Assembly: GCA_013286045.1 (NCBI GenBank) | Contig: JABDGM010000025.1 | Coordinates: 1 to 46,277, forward strand | Reading direction: 5' to 3' | Length of the DNA: 46,277 bases | Origin: Planctomycetota bacterium | GTDB lineage: Bacteria; Planctomycetota; Planctomycetia; Pirellulales; Lacipirellulaceae | Part shown: positions 1 through 8,861 of the stretch, in pieces | Layout of the letters: each line of letters starts with the position of its first letter | Position numbering within the stretch: the first letter of the stretch is position 1 | Made by a program: the position numbers and the translations under genes | The notes under the pieces: model-generated | Told to the model about the DNA's origin: nothing | The model's input: only the letters and a program-made list of their open reading frames with translations | The model's database searches: none

Positions 1-1
1 G

Positions 2-1024
2 TGGATGATCAAGAAGAGCGAGTTGCCGAAAGGGTGGGAGAAGGACTTGCCGACGTTCCCGGCGGACGCAAAGGGGATGGCGAGCCGCGTTTCCGGTGGG
101 AAGGCGGAGAATGCAATCGCGAAGAACGTGCCGTGGATGTTAGGTGGATCGGCGGACCTTGCGCCTTCGACGAAAACGCTGCTGACGTTTCCCGAGGCGG
201 GCGGGGATTTGGAGCCGAACAATCCGGGCGGTCGCAACATGCACTTTGGTATCCGCGAGCATGGGATGGTTGCGGCGGTGAACGGTATGGTGTCGTGCGG
301 TTTGCGGGCGTTCGGGGCGACGTTCTTTGTGTTCAGCGATTACTGCCGTCCGAGTATTCGGTTGGCGGCGATCATGAAGTTTCCGACGATCATTGTGTTC
401 ACGCACGATTCGATCGGCGTTGGCGAGGATGGGCCGACGCATGAGCCGATTGAGCAGCTGGCGGCGTGCCGCGCGATTCCACGGCTACTCGTGATGCGGC
501 CCGGGGATGCGAACGAGGTATCGCAGGCGTGGAAGGTCGCGATGGAGCAGACCGAGCGGCCCACGGCGATGATTCTCACGCGACAGGATTTGCCGACCGT
601 GGATCGGACGAAGTACGGGGCGGCGACGGGCGTGGCGAAGGGTGGGTACGTGCTGGCGGATAGCGGCAAGGGCGAGCCGGAGGTCATTATCATGTCGACC
701 GGTAGCGAAGTGCAGTACGCGGTCGGGGCGCATGAGAAGCTTGTTGCCGAAGGGGTAAAGAGCCGCGTGGTGAGTTTGCCGTCGTTCGAGTTGTTCAACG
801 AGCAGCCGGCCAAGTATCGCGATGAGGTGTTGCCGCCGAAGGTAACCAAGCGAATTGCGATCGAGGCGGGGGTGAAGCAGTGCTGGGATCAGTATTTGGG
901 CCTCGAGGGAGTGTTTGTGGGGCTGGATACTTATGGGGCTTCGGCGCCCTATCAGGAGATTTATAAGCATCGCGGGATTACGGCGGAGGCCGTGGTGGCG
1001 GCGGCGAAGAAGTTGTTGAAGTGA
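2..1024 (+). CDS. tkt: Transketolase, C-terminal part (5' end outside window)
   Basis: This is the C-terminal half of transketolase, the thiamine-diphosphate enzyme that moves two-carbon units between sugar phosphates in the pentose phosphate pathway. The frame is open to the left edge, so the N-terminal cofactor-binding domain lies outside. About 340 residues are visible, against roughly 660-670 for the full enzyme. The pyrimidine-binding domain carries HFGIREHGM (visible residues 80-88), whose Glu is the family's catalytic glutamate that contacts the cofactor. It is followed by the FFVFSDY stretch and the HDSIGVGEDGPTHEP loop that shapes the active site. The last ~120 residues form the usual C-terminal domain with a GSEVQYA strand. 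The stop at 1022-1024 is followed within 31 bases by a strong hairpin. The Met at position 5 is internal, not a start. Confidence 0.96.
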   Translation, partial: WMIKKSELPKGWEKDLPTFPADAKGMASRVSGGKAENAIAKNVPWMLGGSADLAPSTKTLLTFPEAGGDLEPNNPGGRNMHFGIREHGMVAAVNGMVSCGLRAFGATFFVFSDYCRPSIRLAAIMKFPTIIVFTHDSIGVGEDGPTHEPIEQLAACRAIPRLLVMRPGDANEVSQAWKVAMEQTERPTAMILTRQDLPTVDRTKYGAATGVAKGGYVLADSGKGEPEVIIMSTGSEVQYAVGAHEKLVAEGVKSRVVSLPSFELFNEQPAKYRDEVLPPKVTKRIAIEAGVKQCWDQYLGLEGVFVGLDTYGASAPYQEIYKHRGITAEAVVAAAKKLLK

Positions 1025-1054
1025 GTGGTTAAAGGGAGGTTTGAGCGCTCGGGA

Positions 1055-1075
1055 CCGGAGGGCGTGGCCCTCCGG
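1055..1075. repeat. GC-rich palindromic element, copy 1 (9-bp stem, 3-nt loop)
   Basis: A perfect hairpin: CCGGAGGGC (1055-1063), loop GTG, then GCCCTCCGG (1067-1075), followed directly by CTATTG. It sits 31 bases after the transketolase stop. There is no T-run on either side, so a classical intrinsic terminator is not clear, although transcript-end stabilisation is possible. A diverged copy that keeps the pairing and the CTATTG flank is at 19233-19258, which suggests a dispersed REP-like element. Confidence 0.6.
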
Positions 1076-1185
1076 CTATTGTTGTTGTGAGGCGGCCGAA
1101 GCTGGGGGTTTCTTGCCCGGGGTTTCTTTGCGGCGGATAATGGGGGTTGCGGCCTCTCAATACAACAACCCCGGCGGCTAGCACG

Positions 1186-3057
1186 ATGCCACGCCATTTT
1201 TTTTCTTGTCTTGCGATCGTTTCACTTTCGATTTGGATGGCGCCGGCTGCGTTGCACGCGGCAGATCTGCTCGATGAAGTGCCGAACGATGCACTCGGGT
1301 TTGTGGTCGTTCACAACCTATCGGCATTCGATGCCAAAGTGGGCCGCTTGGCGACGACGCTGCACCACAATTTGCCGCGGCCGTTGGAGCTTTTGCAGCT
1401 AACGGCTGGGGTGAGTGAAGGGCTGAAGGCGGATGGGGACATCATGCTCGTGCTGTTTCCAGAGAGCGGAGATGGCGGCGCGTGGCGGTATTGCGTTTGG
1501 GTGCCGGTCGCGGATTACGACAAGTTCTTGAATTCGGTGCATGCGAAATCGGTCGACGGGATCTCGACGGCGACGATTGCGGGCGAAGATTTGCTTGTCG
1601 TCCGGCGCAAGGAGTGGGCGCTCGTGATGGATCCGGATCAGCGGGAACGACTGCTCGAACTGGCGAATGCTACGCCGGCGCCGCCACCGATGCCGGCGTG
1701 GAAGCCGTGGATGAATTCGAACGATGTGACGGTGGTGAGCTTTGCGACAGGGCTGCGCGAACTTCAAAACTGGCTGGATGAAGATGCAGACGCGGAGGAG
1801 CGGAGCGGCTCGAGTGCGCAGGCGAATGGGGCGTTCGGTCCGGTGAATCCGAATGGCGATCGCGGCGCGATGCCGGTAACCCGCGGGGCGGGAGATTCGC
1901 TGCAAAACGTCAAGGTCGAATATCGGAAGTGGGTGGCATGTTCGCCGGAATTGTCGCAGGCGCTGCAGCAGGTGACGGCTGCGGCCATGGGAGTGCGGCT
2001 CGACGAAAGCGGCAATGCGACAGCGGGAGTACGCGCCGCGATCAACAAAGAGTTTACCGACGAGCTCGTGGGCAAAACTGAGAAGGGATCGTCGAGTTTG
2101 CCGAATTCGGCATACGGCGGGGGTGGTTTTGCGATCGTTGGCGGGGGTCGAGTTGCGACACCGCTACTAGGCGATCTCACTTCTGCGTACGTGCGTCGGA
2201 CGGCGCTCGACCTTGTGCAAGTAGAAAAAACGGAGCTTGATCCGGAAGCGCTGAAGCTGCTGCTGGAGTCCGTCGAAAAGGCGACGGTGCAAGTGAAATC
2301 GGTGGCGGTGCTGAGCCAACCGGGCGAGCCGCCGCAACCGGTCTACACGAATAATTTCACGGTGCTTCGCGTCGAATCGTCGAAGACTTTTGCAGAGCAG
2401 GCTGACGAGGTGATGCGACTTTGGAACAAAGCGAGTCGCGATGCGAAGGGCGGGACACACGAGGTGTTCGACGTGAATGAGACAAAAGTGGGCGAGCACG
2501 CGGCGAAGGAGTATTCGTTGGACGTCGCGGCGATGGATGGGGGTCCGGCGCTGCCGGAAGTTCGGCAGGCAATGGAGAAGTTATTTGGCGCTGGCGGTAA
2601 GCTGCGGGTGTGGATCGTGCCGGTAGACGACGAAACGGTGCTGCTGGCAACGGCAACGGAGGAGCAAGCGGGGGCGGCGGTTAAACTGTTGGAGCGAAAG
2701 CAGCCAATGGATTGGCAAGGGAGCGAGTTCGCGGCCGCGAGTTTGTTGACGCCTTCCGAGGGCGATTGGCGTGTGTTTGTCGACGCCCATCGTTACACCG
2801 ACTGGGCGCGGCGGGAATCGATGGCAATGATTGGCGTGCCCGTCGTGGGGGGGCCGCTTGTTTTTGATTTTCCGGCATCACCGCCGTTGGCGCTGGCGGC
2901 GAGCATTCACGACGGCGAAGTGTGGCTGGATGGGGCGGTGCTGGCGGCGACCATTCGAAGCGCGGATACGTATTGGATTCGGACCCGCATGCGGAGCGGG
3001 CTACAAATGCGGGGACGGATCATCATGCCCAATCGCCCGGCCGTGAAGCCAAACTGA
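1186..3057 (+). CDS. Secreted protein of unknown function
   Basis: Not recognised as a named family. The chosen ATG at 1186 gives 623 residues beginning with a clear signal peptide: a hydrophobic core at residues 8-20 and a likely cleavage near ALHAA-D at 25-26. The open frame extends upstream to a TTG at 1147, but that would bury the signal peptide. The mature part starts LLDEVPNDALGFVVVHN, a pattern resembling planctomycete secreted proteins of the DUF3352 kind (weak resemblance, from memory). The middle has a low-complexity Gly/Asn/Ser stretch around residues 200-235. No catalytic motif or further membrane helix is apparent. Its 3' end overlaps the 3' end of the convergent amidohydrolase by 57 bases. 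The role is unknown, but export to the periplasm or cell surface is well supported. Confidence 0.8.
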   Translation: MPRHFFSCLAIVSLSIWMAPAALHAADLLDEVPNDALGFVVVHNLSAFDAKVGRLATTLHHNLPRPLELLQLTAGVSEGLKADGDIMLVLFPESGDGGAWRYCVWVPVADYDKFLNSVHAKSVDGISTATIAGEDLLVVRRKEWALVMDPDQRERLLELANATPAPPPMPAWKPWMNSNDVTVVSFATGLRELQNWLDEDADAEERSGSSAQANGAFGPVNPNGDRGAMPVTRGAGDSLQNVKVEYRKWVACSPELSQALQQVTAAAMGVRLDESGNATAGVRAAINKEFTDELVGKTEKGSSSLPNSAYGGGGFAIVGGGRVATPLLGDLTSAYVRRTALDLVQVEKTELDPEALKLLLESVEKATVQVKSVAVLSQPGEPPQPVYTNNFTVLRVESSKTFAEQADEVMRLWNKASRDAKGGTHEVFDVNETKVGEHAAKEYSLDVAAMDGGPALPEVRQAMEKLFGAGGKLRVWIVPVDDETVLLATATEEQAGAAVKLLERKQPMDWQGSEFAAASLLTPSEGDWRVFVDAHRYTDWARRESMAMIGVPVVGGPLVFDFPASPPLALAASIHDGEVWLDGAVLAATIRSADTYWIRTRMRSGLQMRGRIIMPNRPAVKPN

Positions 3058-4257
3058 AGTCGGAGCGCGATTGGTTGCGAGCAGCGCGGCGAGCATTTCA
3101 TCGGGTGAGCCATGCGGGGCATCGCCAAGAGGAAGCGCGACCAAATTCGCGAGTTTGCCAGGCGTGATGCTGCCGACCGCCGCTTCGCGGCCTAGGGCTT
3201 CGGCGCCGGCGAGTGTACCCATTCGCAGAGTCTCATGTGGATCGATACCTTGATGAGCGCGCGACACGTGCCGCATCTCGGCGAAGAGATCGAGGTCGGG
3301 ATTGGAGGCCCGGCTATCCGTTCCGAGCGCTACTCGAACGCCGAGCTTGCGCGCAGTCGCGAGCGGGTAGGGAGAGTGGTCGAAATAAGCGTGCGTGCGT
3401 GGACAGTAGACGAGCGACATTCGATCGCGATGGGTTCCCAGAAAGTCGAGTTCGTCTTCGTCCAGATAGTTGCCGTGGATCACGAGTGCCCACGGGGCGT
3501 CTGCCAGCGTGCGGAGATAGTCGTGCGGGGTTGAGCCGGGCGGGACGGCTTCGGCATCCCACATGCTGCGTTCTTCGAGCAGGTCTTTGAAGGGGCCGTC
3601 GCCATTGCGCAGGAATTGCAATTCTTCGCGGCTTTCAGCGAGGTGCATCGCGACAGGCATGTTATTGCGGTGGGCGAGTGTTACCAGGGGTCGCAATAAA
3701 AGCGGCGAGACGGTGTAGGGAGCGTGCGGGCTGATGCCTTGAACGGGCGCGAATGAACTTGCCGTATTGCTCACGGCGGCAGCTGCCTGAAGGCGTTCGA
3801 CGAGGGAGTTCAGGCTCGACTCGGCGCGGGCACGCGAAAATCCGATAACTTCGTGAAAGCACGTCGTGTCGATCGATGCAGCCGATGTGGCGGCAGGATT
3901 CGTTACGATATCGCCGACCATGGTGACGCCGGCGGCGAGAGTTTCTTGTTGGCCGAGAGTGATAGGGTTGGTTCGTTCTTTGTCGCCGCGAGCGCGTTCG
4001 GCGATGATCAGGCGAATCCAATCGACGATGCCGATTCCCGGTTGCCCGAGTGGTTGGCGGAGGTGGCTGAACTCCAAGTGAGTGTGAGCGTTGACGAGCC
4101 CAGGGAGCAGCGCGACGTTGCCGAGGTCGACGGGTTTGATCCCTGTGTCCGTCGAACCAACGGCGAGAATTCGGTCACCATCGAAAGTGACGACGCCGTT
4201 TTCAATGGGCGGTCGATCGACGGGAAAGACGATTCTTGCTCGCAGCGCGACTGGCAT
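3001..4257 (-). CDS. Amidohydrolase, probable aminodeoxyfutalosine deaminase
   Basis: A 418-residue metal-dependent amidohydrolase of the COG0402 type. Visible active-site residues are NAHTHLEFS (His58, His60), SPHAPY (His178), AMHLAES (His205, Glu208), VIHGN (His261) and LGTDSRASNP (Asp314), the complete set for a mononuclear-metal deaminase. The NAHTH-EFS and C-P-x-x-x sequences followed by TDS-x-SN resemble the Helicobacter/Campylobacter 6-amino-6-deoxyfutalosine deaminase as I recall it. That enzyme turns aminodeoxyfutalosine into futalosine-type intermediates of menaquinone synthesis. Context supports this: mqnC and mqnA lie upstream on the same strand. It follows the ABC permease by 41 bases, so co-transcription is likely. 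The alternative is a general nucleoside or chlorohydrolase-type deaminase. The family call is firm; the substrate is inferred. Confidence 0.82.
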   Translation of the reverse strand: MPVALRARIVFPVDRPPIENGVVTFDGDRILAVGSTDTGIKPVDLGNVALLPGLVNAHTHLEFSHLRQPLGQPGIGIVDWIRLIIAERARGDKERTNPITLGQQETLAAGVTMVGDIVTNPAATSAASIDTTCFHEVIGFSRARAESSLNSLVERLQAAAAVSNTASSFAPVQGISPHAPYTVSPLLLRPLVTLAHRNNMPVAMHLAESREELQFLRNGDGPFKDLLEERSMWDAEAVPPGSTPHDYLRTLADAPWALVIHGNYLDEDELDFLGTHRDRMSLVYCPRTHAYFDHSPYPLATARKLGVRVALGTDSRASNPDLDLFAEMRHVSRAHQGIDPHETLRMGTLAGAEALGREAAVGSITPGKLANLVALPLGDAPHGSPDEMLAALLATNRAPTSVWLHGRAIGHDDPSPHL

Positions 4258-4298
4258 GCACCGATTGTAGCGGAGGCGCGGCGTGGATGAATCGGCAA

Positions 4299-6677
4299 TT
4301 ACTCGCCGGTGCTGGACGCGCCGGCGGGAACTGGGTGATGTGGCTGGCGAGCGCGGGCGTCGCTGATTTGCTCTTCACGAGTCGCTTGATAAGGCAAACG
4401 GTGGAGCCAGATTAAGGGCGCAATCATCAGCACTAAGCAAGCGCAGTCGATGGGTACGTTGTAGACGATTTGTTGGTTGTCGGCGGAGACGGAAAAGAGC
4501 GAGTGGAGGCCGGGATGAGCGTCGGCCCATTCGGGCAAGTGGGCGGTGGCAAAACCTAGCGAGTTGTAGGTCATATGAAACAGCATGCCAGGGATGAGGC
4601 TGCCGGTTTGGACGGCGATGTAGCCGATGAGGCAGCCGAGTACGACCGCAGAGAGGGACTGCTGGATGATGCCGTGCACGAGACCGAAGAAGATGGCGGA
4701 GAGGCCGATGGCCCACCACTTGCTGCCGAGGTGTCGCAGACCGGAAAGGATGAAACCGCGGAAGGCGAGCTCCTCGCAGAACGCGGGCAGGACGGCGATG
4801 ATGACGTACGGGAGCCAGGAATTTGGCGCGCTTTTGAGCATCTGGCCGATGACTTCCAGCTTTTCGTGCAGCGAATCGCTGACGGGATACAGTTCGCGAA
4901 TCCAAGTGGAGAGCTGAAGGCCGAGCGGATGGGCCAGCACGGCCAACGCAACGGCTACGAAGCAGGCGAGGGCGCTTGGCGCTCGGGCCAGCAACAGGGT
5001 TTTGCGTGGGCGATCGGTGAGGATAAGCGTCATAAGCAGCGCGGGCAGTGCGATGCAGACGACTTGGCTGATGAACAGCGACAGCGATAGGTAGGTGAAG
5101 TCCGGATTGGCCGGCGCGTTCGCGGTAATGGCCAGTTGCATGAAGAACTGGACGACCAGGATCAACACAACGCAGAAGAAGGCCTCGGCGAGCGTGGGGG
5201 TATCGCGGCGATCGCGGATGAGGTGGACGATCCAGCGGCGCGGGTCGAGGCGTTCGCTTTCGCGGAACAACACGGACTCTTGGTTGAATTGGTAGACGGC
5301 CCAACGAATGGCCCAATGGCAGCAGATGAGGGTGACGCCGCAGACGGGTACGAAATAGCGAAGGGCCTCGGTGTAATCGCCTTGGACGAGGCTCATCACG
5401 AGCAGTACGACGCCGGTGATCGGGATCAGGCTGTTGCCGAGGTTCAATTCCGAGCCGGGCGCGAGTGGCAGGAGCATCAGCGGCATGCTGATGAGGAACA
5501 GTGGCATCAGGTAGTACTGGCCTTCTTTCGTACTGCGTGCGAAGGCGGCGCAGGCCAGGCATAGGGCGCTGAATAGCGCGGTCATCGGCACGAGCGCTAC
5601 GACCAGCCACAGTAGCGATGGAATGGGCGGAAGTTCCATTCCTTCGCCGATGTCGCCAATCGGCATCATGCTCAACTGCGAGACGACGTAGCGAGCGGTG
5701 ACGCCGAGGCTGAGGAGATTCAACAGGGCAGTCGTCCCGCTGAATGTCATTACGGTGAGTAGTTTGCCCCACACGATTTCGGTACGGGCGGCGGGGCTCG
5801 AAAGCAAAGTTTCTAGCGTGCCGCGCTCTTTTTCGCCGGCGCAGAGGTCAACGGCGGGATAAAACGCGCCGGTGAGAGCCCAAATGAACAGCACGAATGG
5901 GAGGACTTTGGACCACATGAGGGCCTGCTGAGCGTGGCGCTCGGCGACGTCGTGTGGCTGAATCTCGAATGGCCGGGCGACGTTGGCCGGCACGCGGCTG
6001 GCGAGCAGGTTTTCGCGGACGATCTGGGATTTCCAAGAGTCGACGATTTGCTCGACCTGCATGTGCGCGACGCGCGATTTTTCTTTGCCGGAGTTGAACA
6101 TCAGCTCCGGCTTTTCGATGTCGGCCGCGGCAGCGGCCGTGGCGGGAGCATCCTTCGCGCCAGCTGCGCGGGAGTTGATCTGCTCGCGGAGCTGACGAAG
6201 TCGATCGCCGAAGCCGGGCGGGAAATTGAGCACGACCTGCACGTCGCCGGACTTCAAGCGCGCCTCGGCGCGCTCGAGCTCGGAGTCTTGCTTTTCGGCG
6301 TCACTTTTGGAATCGTTCTTTCCTGGAGAATCAGCGTTTTCATCAGACGAGGCTTTTTCGGCGGGCGAATTCTCTCGCGTTTTGGCAAATTCTACGTGGA
6401 GCCAGTCGGCTACCTTTGGATCACCGGCCATCTTGGCGGCGAAATGGCCGTCTTCGAATAGGGCCGGGAATTCGTCGCTACCCTCGAGCTGTTCGGACCC
6501 GACGACGAGGACGCGTGGTTCGCTCTTCCGCACGAATTGTGAGAGCTGGAAGACGCTGGTGCCCAGGAGTGGATAGAGCAATAGCGGCAATACGGCGATC
6601 ATGAACAGCGTCCGCCGATCGCGAAGTTGATCGCGAATCTCGCGGGCGTAGATCAGACGTATGTTGCGCCAGTTCAT
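4299..6677 (-). CDS. ABC-2 (NatB-like) permease fused to CPBP intramembrane protease
   Basis: A 792-residue membrane protein with two modules. The N-terminal part (about 1-430) is an ABC-2/NatB-like exporter subunit: a cytoplasmic start with YAREIRDQLRDRRTLF, one helix, a large outside loop with a Ser/Asp/Glu/Lys-rich low-complexity stretch near residues 104-138, then a bundle of helices including GEKERGTLETLLSSP, typical of this family. The C-terminal part (about 520-770) is a CPBP/Abi-type membrane protease with EELAFRG (Glu635-Glu636, Arg640), FGLVHG and HMTYNS, the conserved Glu-Glu-xxx-Arg, His and Asn/His motifs. It lies 39 bases after the ABC ATPase gene and forms a transporter with it. 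The substrate is unknown. CPBP enzymes can process peptides or prenylated proteins, but no such activity can be assigned here. Confidence 0.9.
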   Translation of the reverse strand: MNWRNIRLIYAREIRDQLRDRRTLFMIAVLPLLLYPLLGTSVFQLSQFVRKSEPRVLVVGSEQLEGSDEFPALFEDGHFAAKMAGDPKVADWLHVEFAKTRENSPAEKASSDENADSPGKNDSKSDAEKQDSELERAEARLKSGDVQVVLNFPPGFGDRLRQLREQINSRAAGAKDAPATAAAAADIEKPELMFNSGKEKSRVAHMQVEQIVDSWKSQIVRENLLASRVPANVARPFEIQPHDVAERHAQQALMWSKVLPFVLFIWALTGAFYPAVDLCAGEKERGTLETLLSSPAARTEIVWGKLLTVMTFSGTTALLNLLSLGVTARYVVSQLSMMPIGDIGEGMELPPIPSLLWLVVALVPMTALFSALCLACAAFARSTKEGQYYLMPLFLISMPLMLLPLAPGSELNLGNSLIPITGVVLLVMSLVQGDYTEALRYFVPVCGVTLICCHWAIRWAVYQFNQESVLFRESERLDPRRWIVHLIRDRRDTPTLAEAFFCVVLILVVQFFMQLAITANAPANPDFTYLSLSLFISQVVCIALPALLMTLILTDRPRKTLLLARAPSALACFVAVALAVLAHPLGLQLSTWIRELYPVSDSLHEKLEVIGQMLKSAPNSWLPYVIIAVLPAFCEELAFRGFILSGLRHLGSKWWAIGLSAIFFGLVHGIIQQSLSAVVLGCLIGYIAVQTGSLIPGMLFHMTYNSLGFATAHLPEWADAHPGLHSLFSVSADNQQIVYNVPIDCACLVLMIAPLIWLHRLPYQATREEQISDARARQPHHPVPAGASSTGE

Positions 6678-6716
6678 TGCTGCGGTAGAGACTAGGGGTT
6701 CGGGGCTAGGGAAATG

Positions 6717-7478
6717 CTATACGGGTTGAGGTTGGAGGGATTGGTTGTGGCGCGAAATTAATTGGAAGAAGAGTTCTTCCAGGTCTCGCTCGGCTTGTTG
6801 GTTGCGGAGGTCGTCGAGGGTGCCCTCGGCGAGGATGTTGCCGCGGTGCATGATGGCTATGCGGTCGCAAAGGCGTTCGGCTTCGCGCATGATGTGGGTC
6901 GAAAACAGGATGCACTTGCCTTGATCGCGGAGCTCGGCGACGGTATCCAGCAGGGCGCGGGCTACGAGGACGTCGAGGCCGGTGGTGGCTTCGTCGAAGA
7001 TTAGGACCGGCGGGTCGTGGATGATGGCGCGGGCGATCGAGACTTTTTGCTTCATGCCGGTCGACATTTTTGCGCCGAGCAGGTCGCGGATTTCTTGCAT
7101 CTGGAGGCGCTCAAAGAGCAGCTCCATTCGGTCGTGGAGTTCGGCTTCTTCCATGCCGTACAGGCGCCCAAAGTACTCGACCATTTCCCACGCGGTCATG
7201 CGGTCGTAGACAGCGGTGTTCGCCGAAATGAAGCCGATTTGATGGCGAACCATTTCGGGCTGGGTGACGCAATCGAATCCGCCGACGACGGCCGTGCCGC
7301 TCGTGGGTTGCAGGATCGTGCTCAGGATTCGCAGGGCCGTGGTCTTCCCGGCGCCGTTGGGGCCGAGGAGGCCGTAGATTTGACCGGGCTGGGCGGTGAA
7401 GGTTACGTTCGACAGCGCAATGACATCGCCGCGGCTGATATCTGGATAAGACTTTGTGAGGGCGGTGACATTGATCAT
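6717..7478 (-). CDS. ABC transporter ATP-binding protein (NatA-like)
   Basis: A 253-residue nucleotide-binding subunit, a usual length for the family. It has Walker A GPNGAGKT (residues 39-46), a signature segment [12 protein letters not shown] (139-150) in place of the standard LSGGQ, Walker B VLIFDEAT (158-165) and the H-loop in FSTHIM. The modified signature is usual in NatA/CcmA-type drug and sodium exporter ATPases. It powers the permease-CPBP protein encoded next on the same strand. Its start (ATG at 7478) is 154 bases after the mqnC stop. It could therefore share the mqn transcript or use its own promoter; no convincing promoter was identified in the gap. Confidence 0.93.
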   Translation of the reverse strand: MINVTALTKSYPDISRGDVIALSNVTFTAQPGQIYGLLGPNGAGKTTALRILSTILQPTSGTAVVGGFDCVTQPEMVRHQIGFISANTAVYDRMTAWEMVEYFGRLYGMEEAELHDRMELLFERLQMQEIRDLLGAKMSTGMKQKVSIARAIIHDPPVLIFDEATTGLDVLVARALLDTVAELRDQGKCILFSTHIMREAERLCDRIAIMHRGNILAEGTLDDLRNQQAERDLEELFFQLISRHNQSLQPQPV

Positions 7479-7632
7479 CGGGCCACGAATCTCCGAATCG
7501 CGACACTAAAAGACGGACTGCGCCCGAGCGACCCCTACAGGCGATAACCCCATACTGGAATTTAGCTTATATCGAGCGGCTTGGGCAGGGATCGCGGCCT
7601 AGAATTGAGGAGCTACGTCATTTGGGCGCGGA

Positions 7633-8844
7633 TCAAGCGGTACTATCGCCCTGCACGATCGTGAGAGGCACGAGCGTTCGCGCGGCGCCATTCTTCGGAG
7701 CATGCTGCGCGTTTCGGATTTGCTCGTAGCGCTGGTGGTTGGCTTCGATCGCCCACTCTTCGCGCGCCGAATCAAACAGTTGGTAGTGGACGTTGCGCTG
7801 GCGTGGCGTGAAGCCGAGTTCTGAAATTGCGCCGCGGATTTCGTCGAGCGATAGGTGGTGCACGGTGCCGGCCTCGGCGACGACGTTTTCTTCGATCATC
7901 AGGCTGCCCATGTCGTTCGCGCCGTAGAGCAATGCTAGCTGGCCGATCTTCAAGCCTTGCGTGACCCAGCTGGATTGGATGTTGGCGAAATTGTCGAGGT
8001 AGAGGCGGGCGACGGCGTTTGTTCTCAGGTATTCGAACGAGCCGGCGGGTGGCGTGTCGGCCATGTCGGTGTGGTCGGGTTGGAACGTCCAACAGATGAA
8101 AGCGGTGAACCCGCCCGTTTCGTCTTGCACCTGGCGAAGGCGTTCGAGGTGCTCGATGCGTTCGGCGAGAGTTTCGACGTGGCCAAACATCATGGTGGCG
8201 GTGCTGCGGCCACCCAGCGAGTGCCAGACACGATTTACTTCGAGCCAGTCATCGGTCATGACTTTGCCGCGAGTGATGGCACTGCGGACGCGGTCGACGA
8301 GGATTTCGGCGCCACCGCCCGGGAGGCTGCCGAGGCCGGCGGCTTTGAGGCGTTCGAGGACTGTGCGAAGCGGGAGCTTTGAGACTTTGGTGAAGTGGTA
8401 GATTTCCGGCGGGCTGAAACCGTGGATGTTGAGCGAAGGGAAGCGGTCTTTGATATCGCGGAGGAGCTGCTCGTACCACTCGAGTTTGAACTCGGGGTGG
8501 AGGCCGCCCTGCATCAGGATTTGATCGCCGCCGAGGTCGAGCGTTTCTTGGATTTTTTGGCAGAGCTCGTCGCGGTCGAGCACGTAGCCTTCTTTGGACT
8601 TCGGCGTACGGTAGAAGGCGCAGAAATCGCAGACCGCGGTGCAGACATTGGTGTAGTTGACGTTGCGGTCGATGTTGTACGTGCGGTAGTTCTCTGGGTG
8701 GAGGCGACGCGTGACGGCATCGGCGGCGCGGCCGAGGGCGGCGAGGTCGTGCGATTCGAGCAGGCGGAGGCCCTCTTCCGGCGTGAGGCGTTCGCCGGCG
8801 ACGGCTTTGTCCAGGATTTCGCGGTGGTTTTGTAGGGCGACCAT
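7633..8844 (-). CDS. mqnC: Cyclic dehypoxanthinyl futalosine synthase (MqnC)
   Basis: A radical S-adenosylmethionine enzyme of the futalosine pathway to menaquinone. It cyclises dehypoxanthinyl futalosine to the cyclic precursor. At 403 residues it has the expected length. The [4Fe-4S]-binding motif is CTAVCDFCAFYR, with Cys68, Cys72 and Cys75 (CxxxCxxC). LGGDQILMQGGLHP, SPPEIYHF, SLPGGGAEILVD and TTATMMFGH-type segments follow in family order; here the last reads STATMMFGHVET. The QILMQGGLHP and FTAFICWTFQP segments favour MqnC over the related MqnE. The gene is 17 bases downstream of mqnA on the same strand, so the two form an operon. Confidence 0.95.
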   Translation of the reverse strand: MVALQNHREILDKAVAGERLTPEEGLRLLESHDLAALGRAADAVTRRLHPENYRTYNIDRNVNYTNVCTAVCDFCAFYRTPKSKEGYVLDRDELCQKIQETLDLGGDQILMQGGLHPEFKLEWYEQLLRDIKDRFPSLNIHGFSPPEIYHFTKVSKLPLRTVLERLKAAGLGSLPGGGAEILVDRVRSAITRGKVMTDDWLEVNRVWHSLGGRSTATMMFGHVETLAERIEHLERLRQVQDETGGFTAFICWTFQPDHTDMADTPPAGSFEYLRTNAVARLYLDNFANIQSSWVTQGLKIGQLALLYGANDMGSLMIEENVVAEAGTVHHLSLDEIRGAISELGFTPRQRNVHYQLFDSAREEWAIEANHQRYEQIRNAQHAPKNGAARTLVPLTIVQGDSTA

Positions 8845-8861
8845 AGGTTTAGTTTAGCGGG

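Noticed and set aside
4375..5772. 465-codon minus-strand frame overlapping the permease-CPBP gene
   Set aside because: Another frame of the same strand with an Arg/Pro/His-rich product. The permease frame carries membrane helices and the CPBP motifs.
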